From positions 1 through 37,099 of the forward strand of contig NYZB01000244.1 in NCBI GenBank assembly GCA_002687015.1: 37,099 bases of DNA, in the 5' to 3' direction. Below are positions 1 through 7,734 of this stretch, one piece after another. The position numbers were made by a program, and so were the translations under genes. Positions within the stretch are counted from its first letter, which is position 1, and each line of letters starts with the position of its first letter. The notes beneath the pieces are model-generated. The model was not told where the DNA came from. It was given only the letters and a program-made list of their open reading frames with translations, and did no database searches. The stretch comes from Deltaproteobacteria bacterium (GTDB lineage Bacteria; Myxococcota_A; UBA9160; UBA6930).

Positions 1-57
1 CCACCCCCCCACCAACGGAGATGCGGAGATGAGGAGGGTGCCTTGGGAGGTCATCCC

Positions 58-180
58 ATGGTCGAGTTTGTCATCACCATCGCAGTGGGTTCGGTGATTG
101 GCGGCCTGGTGCTCGGGGGCTGGATCGCCGCCGGGCTGCTCAAGCCGCACGACCATCATCACCACCACCGCACCCACTAG
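58..180 (+). CDS. 40-residue membrane microprotein with histidine-rich tail
   Basis: A short ORF from ATG to TAG encodes 40 residues. A GGAGG ribosome-binding site lies at 46-50, 7 bases before the ATG. Residues 3-28 form one hydrophobic glycine/alanine-rich helix (FVITIAVGSVIGGLVLGG and on). The tail is KPHDHHHHHRTH, with seven His in twelve residues. A single transmembrane segment with a cytoplasmic or periplasmic metal-binding tail is a reasonable inference, but no family is recognised. It stands alone, 249 bases from the next gene's stop. The good Shine-Dalgarno and spacing make it more credible than a random short ORF. Confidence 0.55.
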   Translation: MVEFVITIAVGSVIGGLVLGGWIAAGLLKPHDHHHHHRTH

Positions 181-429
181 CTGAAGGAGCGGGCTGGCGT
201 GGCCCCGCCCGCCGATGGAGGGTTTCGATACGAGCTCGGCGCAGATGCTTGCGCCCATGCTGGAGCACGCCGTCGCGCCAGACGACAGCGTCGCATGACC
301 CGCTGGAGCGGACCCGGGCTCCCCTCGCATTGCGAATTGGGGAAAACCCTAGGCCGCCCGACGTCTCCAGTGTGAAGCACCCTGTGCCGGGCTCCCCTCC
401 GCCCTTTGGCCCGAGCGCGTGGCTTGCCC

Positions 430-1272
430 CTAGGAGGGCTCGTCGCCCGCGTCCGCGAAGCGAGCCTTGTGGTGGCCGTAGAGGTGGTGGCCGATGCTCT
501 GCATGCGGCTCATCTCGTCGGGCGAGAGTGGGCCGAGCTCGAGACTGCGGATCGCCTCCTGCATCTGGTCCCGGTTGGCCGGGCCGCACAAGGCGATGTC
601 GACCGCGGGGTTCGAGAGCGCGAAGCGGTAGCAGTGGCTGGCCGGCGGCGGGCTCTCGCCCTCGGGCATCTTCCTGGGGTCGAGCAGGTCGCCCCAGCGT
701 GTGGTCGTGTAGGTGACGATCCCGGGCTTCTGCTCGGCCGGCAGGAAGGGGAAGGCGTCCTTCTCGGCGCCGCGGTGCACGGCGTTGTAGCGGAACATGA
801 AGACGTCGAAGGGGCTCTCGCCCTTGGCGTAGCCCTCGAAGAGCGAGGGCAGCAGGGGCCGGTTGTGCGTGCTCACCATGAGGAAGCGCACCTTGCCCTG
901 GTCCTTCAGCGCCAGGGCCGCATCGACCACGGCCGGGCTGGGTGGCTGGTTCCAGTTGCCGAGCAGCAGGAGGTCGAAGTAGTCGACGCCCACCCGGCGC
1001 AGCGAGATCTCGACCGAGGGGGCCACGAGCGCGGCGACCCGGGCGTAGGACTGGATCGTCAGGACCACCCCGTCGCGATCGCGCCTCGCGACGTTGCGCA
1101 TCGCGCGGCCGAAGGCCGGGCGCCGGACGGTGCCCCAGTAGAGATAGTTGATCCCCTGCTCCACGGCCTCTTCGATCACCCGGGTCGGTGCCCCGAAGCT
1201 CGAGCCGATGCCAAGCCGGCTGACGGAAAGGCCGGTCTTGCCGAGGGGAGTCTTCGTCTCGAAGCTCGTCAT
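430..1272 (-). CDS. Aldo/keto reductase-fold protein lacking the catalytic tetrad
   Basis: 280 residues, ATG start preceded by GGAGGAGGT, which decides it against longer in-frame extensions. The N-terminus (LGKTGLSVSRLGIGSSFG) and the later SLRRVGVDYFDL and QGKVRFLMVSTHN segments follow the TIM-barrel of aldo/keto reductases. The canonical active site is gone: at GINYLYWGTVR the Asp is Tyr45 and the Tyr is Arg50, the Lys of the IATK strand is Gln74, and the His after DYFDLLLL is Gly105. The fold call is firm. A normal NADPH carbonyl reductase activity is not supported. It is transcribed divergently from mlaA. Confidence 0.85.
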   Translation of the reverse strand: MTSFETKTPLGKTGLSVSRLGIGSSFGAPTRVIEEAVEQGINYLYWGTVRRPAFGRAMRNVARRDRDGVVLTIQSYARVAALVAPSVEISLRRVGVDYFDLLLLGNWNQPPSPAVVDAALALKDQGKVRFLMVSTHNRPLLPSLFEGYAKGESPFDVFMFRYNAVHRGAEKDAFPFLPAEQKPGIVTYTTTRWGDLLDPRKMPEGESPPPASHCYRFALSNPAVDIALCGPANRDQMQEAIRSLELGPLSPDEMSRMQSIGHHLYGHHKARFADAGDEPS

Positions 1273-1573
1273 GGGAGACCTCCTCCGCTTCCAGGGAGAG
1301 GCTAGCGCGACGGCGCGCTTGCTCCGAGATGCTCCAGGCCACACTGTGGCGTGATGGTGCTTCGTGCCCTGCTCGCCGTGCTGGGTCGGCTGCGGCTCCC
1401 ACGGATCGACCTCGTGGGCCGCCGGCCCGGGCCGAGCCGCCGCGGCAGGTCGCAAGCCGTGGGCAGACCCGCGGCCAAGCTGCTGGGAATGGTCGAGAAC
1501 CCCCAATCTGCCGGGGAGTTGCGCGTCGTAGTGCGGCTGGTCGGGGGAGCGCAAGCTCGTATACGATGGGGTG
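1273..1573. other. Divergent intergenic region between the AKR-like gene and mlaA
   Basis: About 300 bases separate two divergent starts, so it should hold both promoters. The only AT-richer spot near mlaA is a TATACGAT at 1560-1567, which lies too close to the start to be assigned with confidence. I see no gene or strong hairpin in it. Confidence 0.4.
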
Positions 1574-2362
1574 ATGCCCCCCAAGCTCCCGGCTCTCGTG
1601 CTGATCGCCGCCCTCGCCGTGCTCGCGGGCTGTGCTTCTCCTCCCCCTCCCCGCTCCTGCGAAGAGCTGCGGACGAGGCCCGACCCGCTCTCGCCCTGGA
1701 ATCGGCCCATGCACGGTGTGAACCGCTGGGTGGACCGCAAGGTCATCGATCCCGTGATCAACGTCTGGATGTGGTTCCCTGAGCTGTTCCGGGACCGCTT
1801 CTCGGATTTCTCGAAGAACCTGAAGGCCCCGCGGAACATGATCAACAACCTGTTCCAGGGCGACGTGATCTCGGCGGGCGCCGAGACCATGCGCTTCGCG
1901 CTCAACACGACGATCGGGATCGGCGGGCTCTTCGACGTCGCGAAGCCACTCACCGGCGTCAAGGCCGACCCGGAGGACTTCGGGCAGACCCTGGCCGTCT
2001 GGGGCCTGCCCGCCGGGCCCCTGCTCGAGATGCCCATCCGCGGCCCGCGCACGCTGCGCGATCTGGCGGGCGGCGTCGTGGACGGTGCCTTCTCGATCAC
2101 CACCTACTTCGCCGGCCCCCTGGAGATCGGCGTCCGGACCATGCGCTACGGCAACCGCGCAGAGCGGCGGGCGCGGCTCGACGAGGTCCTGGACGAGACC
2201 TACGAGCAGGACTTCGAGGCGTCCTACCACGGCGCCCAGTGCGAGTACTACAAGCAGCGCGTGTACCGCATCCTGGACGGTGACCTGAAGCTCCCGAAGC
2301 AGAGCGAGGAAGACCGGGAGCCGGCCCCCGAGGAGATCCCGGAGCCGCCGATCGCGGACTGA
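1574..2362 (+). CDS. mlaA: MlaA (VacJ) family outer-membrane lipoprotein
   Basis: 262 residues from ATG; a GTG one codon earlier is an alternative start. A lipoprotein signal peptide ends in the lipobox LAGC with Cys20 as the lipidated residue. Downstream are MlaA hallmarks: PWNRPMHGVNRWVDRKVIDP, the NLKAPRNMINNLFQGD segment, the LNTTIGIGGLFDVA motif and DFGQTLAVWGLPAGP. MlaA takes mislocalised phospholipids from the outer leaflet of the outer membrane and passes them to the MlaC/MlaFEDB route. No other mla genes are nearby. The C-terminus is acidic and proline-rich. Its TGA directly abuts the stop of the convergent next gene. Confidence 0.93.
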   Translation: MPPKLPALVLIAALAVLAGCASPPPPRSCEELRTRPDPLSPWNRPMHGVNRWVDRKVIDPVINVWMWFPELFRDRFSDFSKNLKAPRNMINNLFQGDVISAGAETMRFALNTTIGIGGLFDVAKPLTGVKADPEDFGQTLAVWGLPAGPLLEMPIRGPRTLRDLAGGVVDGAFSITTYFAGPLEIGVRTMRYGNRAERRARLDEVLDETYEQDFEASYHGAQCEYYKQRVYRILDGDLKLPKQSEEDREPAPEEIPEPPIAD

Positions 2363-3100
2363 TCACGGTCTCGCCGCGGGCAGCGGCTGGGCGTGGTGCC
2401 GGTAGAGGGCGAAGAGGGCGGCGGCCGAGAGCACGTGCCAGAGCGCGTGGCCCTGTAGCCAGTGGTTCGTGGGGTCGCACCAGGTGCGCGTGACGTCGGC
2501 CAGGGAGAACCCGGCGGCCGCCACGAGCAGCCCGAGCGCGAGCACGAAGGAGCGATAGCTGGGGGCCGGCCCCAGCCGTTGGCGCACCCAGCCTTCCTGC
2601 GACACGACGCCGAGGATGAGCAGGAAGACCAGGCCCTGGAAGGGGAGTGCGAGCTGATACATCACCGGCACCAGCGCGCTGAAGAAGGCCACACCGCCCA
2701 GGAAGAAGGTCAGCCGCCGCTCGGGTCGCACCCAGCCCAGGCGAACCGCGTGCCCCGTCAGCACGGTGAAGCAGAAGAGGAACATCCCCACGAAGTCGAA
2801 GAACTGCAGGAAGAAGGTGTACGACGCGTGGTAGATGCCGGAGAAGAGGCCGACCACGATGCTCACCGGGCCGAAGAGCCGGAGCTCGCCCCGGTGCGCG
2901 CCGGCGCCCCGACGCGTCTCCAGGATCATGAGGACACCGAAGGCCAGGTAGGCCAGGTTCGACCAGGTATCCGCAGGGTTGGTGATCCAGGAGCAGAGCT
3001 CCTGCTCACACCAGTCCACGTTCGGTGGCATCCAGCCGCTCCAGGGGCAGCCTTCGGGCATCGGGGGGACGGGACGGGGTTCCAACAGCAGGCTCTTCAA
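2363..3100 (-). CDS. Ceramidase-family (CREST superfamily) membrane protein
   Basis: Up to 245 residues. TTG at 3100 gives the longest form and ATG at 3061 (residue 14) is the alternative; neither has a clear ribosome-binding site. Features of alkaline-ceramidase/CREST hydrolases are present: an N-terminal DWCE segment, NPADTWSNLAYLAFG, a Ser-His pair in GIYHASYTFF, an Asp in the next helix (FDFVGMFLF) and HALWH near the C-terminus. These residues would form the membrane-embedded zinc amidase site. About seven hydrophobic helices are visible. The substrate is unknown; bacterial members may act on sphingolipid-like or other amide lipids. It converges with mlaA with no gap. Confidence 0.8.
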   Translation of the reverse strand: MKSLLLEPRPVPPMPEGCPWSGWMPPNVDWCEQELCSWITNPADTWSNLAYLAFGVLMILETRRGAGAHRGELRLFGPVSIVVGLFSGIYHASYTFFLQFFDFVGMFLFCFTVLTGHAVRLGWVRPERRLTFFLGGVAFFSALVPVMYQLALPFQGLVFLLILGVVSQEGWVRQRLGPAPSYRSFVLALGLLVAAAGFSLADVTRTWCDPTNHWLQGHALWHVLSAAALFALYRHHAQPLPAARP

Positions 3101-3107
3101 CGGAAGG

Positions 3108-3150
3108 CCAGGTGTCTACAAGGGGGTTGGCCCCCTTCGTGAACACCTGG
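3108..3150. repeat. Long two-part hairpin in the DUF4124-ceramidase gap
   Basis: Outer arms CCAGGTGT (3108-3115) and ACACCTGG (3143-3150) pair over 8 bp. Inner arms AAGGGGG (3120-3126) and CCCCCTT (3131-3137) pair over 7 bp around a TTGG loop. It begins 10 bases past the DUF4124 stop on the minus strand and lies just before the ceramidase start. No T tract follows, so it is either a Rho-independent-like attenuator without a U run or a dispersed palindromic element. The minus strand carries GTTCACGAAGG, shared with the element at 14632. Confidence 0.7.
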
Positions 3151-3159
3151 TGTGGAGGG

Positions 3160-3774
3160 CTAGTCGAGGGGGAACGGGAAGGTGCCGCCGACGTCGACAC
3201 GGAAGGCGCCGCGGTGGGTCACGGCGAAGCGCACGCCTCGCCGGCTGCCGCTCGTCACCAGCTCGCAGGCCGATACCGCTTCGAGCAGGTTCTCGCCTCC
3301 GATGAAGTCCACCTGCCCGCCATCGCCGGGATGGACGTGCAGCGACACGGCGGACAGCGTGCAGGGGCCGGGGTCATCGCGCATGCCGGGTGCCCGATCG
3401 AGGTAGACCGAGATCATGGGGCCCACGCGATCCCATTGAGCCGCGCGCAGCGCGGCCAGGCGGCCCTCGTCGATGGGTTCGGCCGTGAGGTGCAGGATCA
3501 ACTGATGCGGTCGACCGCGGGAGAGCGCCATGCCGTGCGGGTGGAGGGTCGTGCTCTCTCCCCGCTCGACGCTCCCGCGCACCCTCCAACCGCGATCGCG
3601 GCTGCCCTCGGGCAGCGCCACCTCCTCCTGGCGATCCGCCTCGTCACAGGGCTTGTCGCGAAATCCGACCTGGCCCTTCTCGTCGACGCAGCGGTAGACC
3701 TCCGCGCGCGAAGCACTTGCGGCGAAGTCGGACGCGAGCAGCAGGCAGGCGAGCCACAGCAGGGGTCGGGTCAC
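3160..3774 (-). CDS. Secreted DUF4124-domain protein
   Basis: 204 residues from a GTG start with GAGAGG directly upstream. A signal peptide (residues 1-24, hydrophobic LLWLACLLLAS) precedes AEVYRCVDEKGQVGFRDKPC, the classic DUF4124 motif with two cysteines likely to form a disulfide. The rest (about 130 residues) is an unrecognised beta-rich region with several His residues. DUF4124 proteins are small exported proteins of unknown function. It lies upstream of the ceramidase-like gene on the same strand, separated by the hairpin at 3108-3150. Confidence 0.8.
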   Translation of the reverse strand: MTRPLLWLACLLLASDFAASASRAEVYRCVDEKGQVGFRDKPCDEADRQEEVALPEGSRDRGWRVRGSVERGESTTLHPHGMALSRGRPHQLILHLTAEPIDEGRLAALRAAQWDRVGPMISVYLDRAPGMRDDPGPCTLSAVSLHVHPGDGGQVDFIGGENLLEAVSACELVTSGSRRGVRFAVTHRGAFRVDVGGTFPFPLD

Positions 3775-3820
3775 CCTCTCACTCTACCATGTGGGCACGG
3801 CGCCGTTATGATCGATCGCC

Positions 3821-4732
3821 ATGGCCGCAGGCGGCAGCAACCCCCTTCGCGCGATCCTCTACGCCTTCTTCGCCAACGCGGGCATCGCGGTCGCCAAGAC
3901 CGCCGCGGCGCTGCATACGGGCTCGTCGAGCATGGTGGCGGAGGCCATCCACTCGGTCGCGGACGCCTGCAATCAGCTCCTGCTGATCCTGGGCCTGCGC
4001 GGTGCGCGCCGCGAGCCCGACGCCGAGCATCCGCTCGGCTACGGCAAGCTGACCTACTTCTGGAGCTTCATCGTCGCGATTCTGCTCTTCAGTGTCGGCG
4101 GGCTCTTCTCCCTCTACGAGGGTTGGCACAAGCTGCATCAGAGCGGGCCCATCGAGAACGCCTGGATCGCCCTCCTGGTGCTCGCTCTCTCGATCGGTCT
4201 CGAGGCGGTGAGCATGCGCGGCTGCATGGTCGAGGTGAACAAGGTGCGCGGCGAGCGCAGCCTGTGGCGCTGGTTGAACGAGTCTCGCAGCTCGGAGCTG
4301 GTCGTCGTGTTCGGCGAGGATCTCGCCGCCCTGCTCGGTCTGGTGGTGGCTTTCGCCTTCGTCGCGCTGGCCGCAGCTACGGGCGACGGCGTCTACGACG
4401 CCTATGGCTCGATGACCATCGGCGTGCTCCTGGTTGCGGTGGCCCTCTTCGTCGGCTGGCGGGTGGCCAAGCTGCTGATCGGTCGCTCGGCGGATCCGGA
4501 GGTGACGGCGGCGATCCAGCGGGAGATCGCGCGCGGAGAGGGCATCCGCGAGGTGTTCAACGTGATCACGCTCCAGGTGGGTCCCCAGATCATGGTGGCC
4601 GCGAAGGTGCGAATCGCGCCCGAGCTACCGCTGGTCGAGGCGCTCGAGCGCGTGAACACCCTCGAACGCCATCTCCGCGAGGAGGTCCCCGACATCGGCT
4701 GGATCTTCATGGAGCCCGACGTCTCCGACTGA
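3821..4732 (+). CDS. Cation diffusion facilitator (SLC30A9/ZnT9-like subgroup)
   Basis: 303 residues with about six membrane helices. The first metal site is HSVAD (His44, Asp48) in the second helix. EHPLGYGK at 69-76 and FGEDLAALLG at 164-173 are marks of the ZnT9-like branch of CDF transporters. A C-terminal cytoplasmic domain with a beta-alpha-beta-beta pattern (about residues 220-303) completes the family layout. Such proteins exchange Zn, Mn or Fe for protons across the inner membrane; the metal cannot be told from sequence. The ATG has no clear ribosome-binding site. Confidence 0.92.
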   Translation: MAAGGSNPLRAILYAFFANAGIAVAKTAAALHTGSSSMVAEAIHSVADACNQLLLILGLRGARREPDAEHPLGYGKLTYFWSFIVAILLFSVGGLFSLYEGWHKLHQSGPIENAWIALLVLALSIGLEAVSMRGCMVEVNKVRGERSLWRWLNESRSSELVVVFGEDLAALLGLVVAFAFVALAAATGDGVYDAYGSMTIGVLLVAVALFVGWRVAKLLIGRSADPEVTAAIQREIARGEGIREVFNVITLQVGPQIMVAAKVRIAPELPLVEALERVNTLERHLREEVPDIGWIFMEPDVSD

Positions 4733-4778
4733 GCCTCCCCCGGCTACACCCGCGCGAGCGGACGGCCGATCCAGGGCC

Positions 4779-5189
4779 ATGCGCCGTCTCGTGCTCGCCC
4801 TGGGCTTCCTGGGCCTCCTGCTGGGGGCCCTGGCCGTGGGGTACGTGTCCACCCGGATGACGGACCTGCCCGATCCGGGCGACGCGGACCTGGCGGTGCA
4901 GCGGCTCCCCGGGCTGCCGCTCGAGCGCAACGCCTACGCGCAGCTCGTCCTGCTCGGCCAGGAGCTCGCCCTCGGGATCGACGACGCGGCCGAGCTGCGT
5001 GGCTCCCTCCAGGAGGGAAGCGCCGAGGCCTGGCGCGGCCACGTTGCGGCCGGTCGAGCGACCCTCGACGCCCTGCCCGCGGATCCCTTCTCGGCTCTTC
5101 CGCTTCGCTATTCGCGCCGCGAACGCCAGATCGCTTCGGTCGGCGCCGAAGGCGCCGCCGAGCCGCTGGCCTTCACGATCCCCTTCTAG
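4779..5189 (+). CDS. Hypothetical membrane-anchored protein
   Basis: 136 residues starting 46 bases after the CDF stop. Residues 4-24 form an N-terminal hydrophobic signal anchor (LVLALGFLGLLLGALAVGYV). The remainder is soluble and helical and includes LPLERNAYAQLVLLGQELAL. No family is recognised. It may be co-transcribed with the CDF gene. Its TAG shares the CTAG at 5186-5189 with the stop of the convergent next gene. Confidence 0.6.
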   Translation: MRRLVLALGFLGLLLGALAVGYVSTRMTDLPDPGDADLAVQRLPGLPLERNAYAQLVLLGQELALGIDDAAELRGSLQEGSAEAWRGHVAAGRATLDALPADPFSALPLRYSRRERQIASVGAEGAAEPLAFTIPF

Positions 5190-5902
5190 GGGGAGCTCCG
5201 CGAGCGCAAGGTGGGATGGAGATACAACGGCGCGACCCGGCGCAGGCTCTCGCGCAGCTGCTCCTGCTGGAAGCCGAGCTCGGCCCGCTCTTCCGACATG
5301 CGCTCGGGGCGTCGCGCCCTCCCGAAGAGGCGGCGCCGCGGCCGCGGCGGAAGGGTGATCACGTACTCGGCCGTGCGTTCGCTGATCCTGGATTCGACGA
5401 CGGCCTCGGGAAGGCCGAGAAGCCGCGGGCCGGCCCGCATGATGCCGCGAGTCAGCCAGAAGAACTCCGGTGAGCCGCGGTGCGGCGGCAGGATCTCGAT
5501 CACCTCTCGCAGGCGCCCGTCGGCCAGCTCCTCGCAGGTCGCACGGGTGGCCCGGAACATCCACGGGCCCAGCCAGCGCGCGCCCATCAGGAAGAGGGGC
5601 TTGGCGCCCCGAAGCCCCGGGAGCAGGCTGCGGATCATCCGCGGGAGCTGGCGCTCGGTGTTGCGGAAGGCCAGATCCTCGAGAGCCTCGCCGCCCCCGA
5701 GCAGGCGCGCGCTGCGCTCCAGGATGACCGTGAAGGCGTCCCATCCGATGGTCTGCCGGTTGACCTGCAGGGTGCCGACGCTGCAGTCGAGGCCTTCGAC
5801 GAGGACCTCGGGGTCGAAGCCGTGCTCGCGCAGCTCCCCCACGAGAGGCGCGCGCATGCTGCAGCTGACGACGCTCAGAGCTTTCCTCCGCTTCGCTGCC
5901 AA
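5186..5902 (-). CDS. Orphan sensor-like domain protein
   Basis: Up to 238 residues. The longest form uses TTG at 5902 without a ribosome-binding site. ATG at residue 16 is possible, and a GGAGGAAA directly precedes a CTG at 5878. The body (GELREHGFDPEVL, QTIGWDAFTVILERSARLLGG, AEYVITLPP) resembles N-terminal sensory domains of myxobacterial and deltaproteobacterial kinases or GGDEF proteins. Here it ends after a short charged helix (about 205-225) with no output domain. No function can be assigned; a stand-alone sensor or the remnant of a longer kinase are both possible. Confidence 0.6.
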   Translation of the reverse strand: MAAKRRKALSVVSCSMRAPLVGELREHGFDPEVLVEGLDCSVGTLQVNRQTIGWDAFTVILERSARLLGGGEALEDLAFRNTERQLPRMIRSLLPGLRGAKPLFLMGARWLGPWMFRATRATCEELADGRLREVIEILPPHRGSPEFFWLTRGIMRAGPRLLGLPEAVVESRISERTAEYVITLPPRPRRRLFGRARRPERMSEERAELGFQQEQLRESLRRVAPLYLHPTLRSRSSP

Positions 5903-5988
5903 GGACGCCAGCTGTCATCCTATACGCACGGGAGGGCGCGCGCGAGCACAACCGAGCCTATCTTTGAGGCCCGTCCCCGGAGGAAGCC

Positions 5989-6798
5989 ATGTTCGGACGC
6001 CGTGCCGATGCCACCCTGGTTCGCGATGCCCCGATGGTGAGGCGCTTCATGCCCTTCATCTCGCCCCGTCGGAACGAATCGCTGGTCTACTTCGACGGAG
6101 ACATCGAGGTGGACCGGGCGCTCCAGTTCATCGACGAGCGCAACGCCCAGCGCCCGGCGGATCGGAAGATGACCCTCTTCCACCTCTTTCTCCGCTCCCT
6201 CACGATGCAGTTCCGCGCGCGTTCGAAGGTGAACCGCTTCACGAAGGGAGGACGGCTCTGGCAGCGCAAGGGCGTGTGGGTGACCTTCAGCGCGCTCCAG
6301 GCCATCAGGGAGCACGAGAAGATGCTCACCGTCAAGCGGGAGTTCCCCGAGGACGAGACCCTCGACGAGATGGTCGACTCGATCCTCGATCGGCTGGGGC
6401 GCCGTCGCGGGGGCGAGAAGACCTCGAGCGACGGGGAGATGAAGCTCGCCCTCGACTTCCTGCCTCCGCTCCTGATCCACGGGGTCATGGGTCTGCTGCA
6501 CCTGGCCGACCACTTCGGCCTGCTTCCGAAGGCGATGATCGACGACGACCCGATGTTCACCTCCGTCTTCGTCGCGAACCTGGGCTCCCTCGGAATGGAT
6601 GCGGGCTACCACCACCTCTGGGAGCACGGCACCTGCCCCGCCTTCGCCACCCTGGGTGTGGTGCGCGAGCGTGCGGACGGCAGCCGCGTGATGAACGTCC
6701 GCTACACCTACGACGAGCGCATCGAAGACGGGATCTACGCGGGGATCACGCTGGCCAGGGTCAAGGAGGGGTTGGAGAACCCGGAGAAGCTGGTCTAG
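5989..6798 (+). CDS. 2-oxoacid dehydrogenase E2-like acyltransferase fold protein with Glu in place of the catalytic His
   Basis: 269 residues with a strong GGAGGAAG ribosome-binding site before the ATG. The sequence follows the CoA-dependent acyltransferase catalytic domain of E2 enzymes: VANLGSLGMDAG (195-206), CPAFATLGVV and VRYTYDERIEDG near the end. In true E2 proteins the last motif is HxxxDG; here position 243 is Glu, with Asp247-Gly248 kept. There is no lipoyl or peripheral-subunit-binding domain and no E1/E3 neighbour, so it is not a dehydrogenase component. The role is unknown; acyl transfer with altered chemistry or a non-catalytic role are both possible. Confidence 0.8.
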   Translation: MFGRRADATLVRDAPMVRRFMPFISPRRNESLVYFDGDIEVDRALQFIDERNAQRPADRKMTLFHLFLRSLTMQFRARSKVNRFTKGGRLWQRKGVWVTFSALQAIREHEKMLTVKREFPEDETLDEMVDSILDRLGRRRGGEKTSSDGEMKLALDFLPPLLIHGVMGLLHLADHFGLLPKAMIDDDPMFTSVFVANLGSLGMDAGYHHLWEHGTCPAFATLGVVRERADGSRVMNVRYTYDERIEDGIYAGITLARVKEGLENPEKLV

Positions 6799-6810
6799 CG
6801 CCGAAGGCGC
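6798..6810. terminator. Short GC hairpin between convergent genes
   Basis: GCGCC-GAA-GGCGC forms a 5-bp stem with a 3-base loop, starting at the stop of the E2-like gene and ending 4 bases before the convergent LLM gene's stop. No T tract follows. It could serve both strands, but is too short to be sure. Confidence 0.3.
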
Positions 6811-6813
6811 GGG

Positions 6814-7734
6814 CTAGCGGTTCAGCCGCTCGCGGATCTCCGCGACGGCGTCGATGCCCGCTTCCGGTGAAGGAGCGATCGGCATGATGTTGAAGAAGCG
6901 GCACCCCGCCGCCGCGTAGGGCGCCAGGAAGTCGGCGATTTCCGCCGCGCTGCCGTAGGGGCTGTAGCGCTCGAAGCGCTCGTAGGGCGTGCGATAGAAG
7001 CCCTCCATTCCCCTGGCCAGGCGCCCCCGGGCGACGTCGCGGTCTGCGTCGACGCCCACCCAGACCTGCAGGCCGTGCTCCCAGGCCGGCGCCTTCCGGC
7101 CTGCGGAGGAAGCGTGCCGGTCGACCTGATCGATCACTTCGCCGAAACGCGTTGCCGAGCACCAGACGCCCAGCCAGCCGTCGCCGTGCCGGCCGGCTCG
7201 GCGCACGGCGGCATCCGAGCGGCCGCCGATCACCAGCGGGACCGGCGGGTCCGGGGCCGGCAGGATCCATGCGTCCTCGAACTGGAAGAACTCGCCGTCC
7301 AGGCTGAACTTCTCACCGCCCAGCAAGCCGCGCAGCGCCACCAGGCACTCGTCCGTCCGGCGTCCGCGCGTCGCCGGGTCGACGCCGCAGATCTCGATCT
7401 CGTGCCGATCCTCTCCGCCCAGGCCGACACCGAGCACGAGCCGCCCCGGCGCGGCCTCCGCCAGGCTCGCGATCTGCCGCGCCACCGGGACGGGGTGGCG
7501 CAGGGCCAGCAGGTAGACGCCGACCACCACGTCCAGTCGCGGCGCCAGGGCCGCGGCCGTGGCGGCCTGGATCAGCCCGTCCATACCCGCGCCGACGAAG
7601 AAGCTGACGTGATCGGCCATGAAGACGTGGTCGAGGCCGGCGGCCTCGACGCGTCCCAGCAGGGCACGTCGGGTCTCGAAGGGCCCGGTCAACATCTCCG
7701 AGCTGGCCAGGGGCCCCACGCGGACCGGGCTCAA
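6814..7734 (-). CDS. LLM-class (F420-type) flavin-dependent oxidoreductase
   Basis: About 306 residues if it starts at TTG 7734, which overlaps the TGA of the upstream gene; GTG 7719 is the alternative. The TIM-barrel family is clear from ADHVSF, LDVVVGVYLLALRHPVPVA, the LVLGVGLGGE segment, VPLVIGGRSDAAVRRAG and DGWLGVW. Family members use F420 or FMN to hydroxylate or dehydrogenate substrates; the cofactor cannot be decided here. It is the last of a tightly packed minus-strand operon with an acyl-CoA dehydrogenase, a nitroreductase and an enoyl-CoA hydratase, which suggests a role in a degradative pathway. Confidence 0.88.
   Translation of the reverse strand: MSPVRVGPLASSEMLTGPFETRRALLGRVEAAGLDHVFMADHVSFFVGAGMDGLIQAATAAALAPRLDVVVGVYLLALRHPVPVARQIASLAEAAPGRLVLGVGLGGEDRHEIEICGVDPATRGRRTDECLVALRGLLGGEKFSLDGEFFQFEDAWILPAPDPPVPLVIGGRSDAAVRRAGRHGDGWLGVWCSATRFGEVIDQVDRHASSAGRKAPAWEHGLQVWVGVDADRDVARGRLARGMEGFYRTPYERFERYSPYGSAAEIADFLAPYAAAGCRFFNIMPIAPSPEAGIDAVAEIRERLNR

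Noticed and set aside
430-2103. 557-residue minus-strand frame covering the AKR-like gene and extending across mlaA
   Set aside because: The part upstream of 1272 is antisense to mlaA and low-complexity; the strong ribosome-binding site fixes the start at 1272.
3106-3152. CRISPR repeat or attenuator leader peptide at the 3108-3150 hairpin
   Set aside because: Only one unit with no spacers, and no leader ORF with repeated codons.
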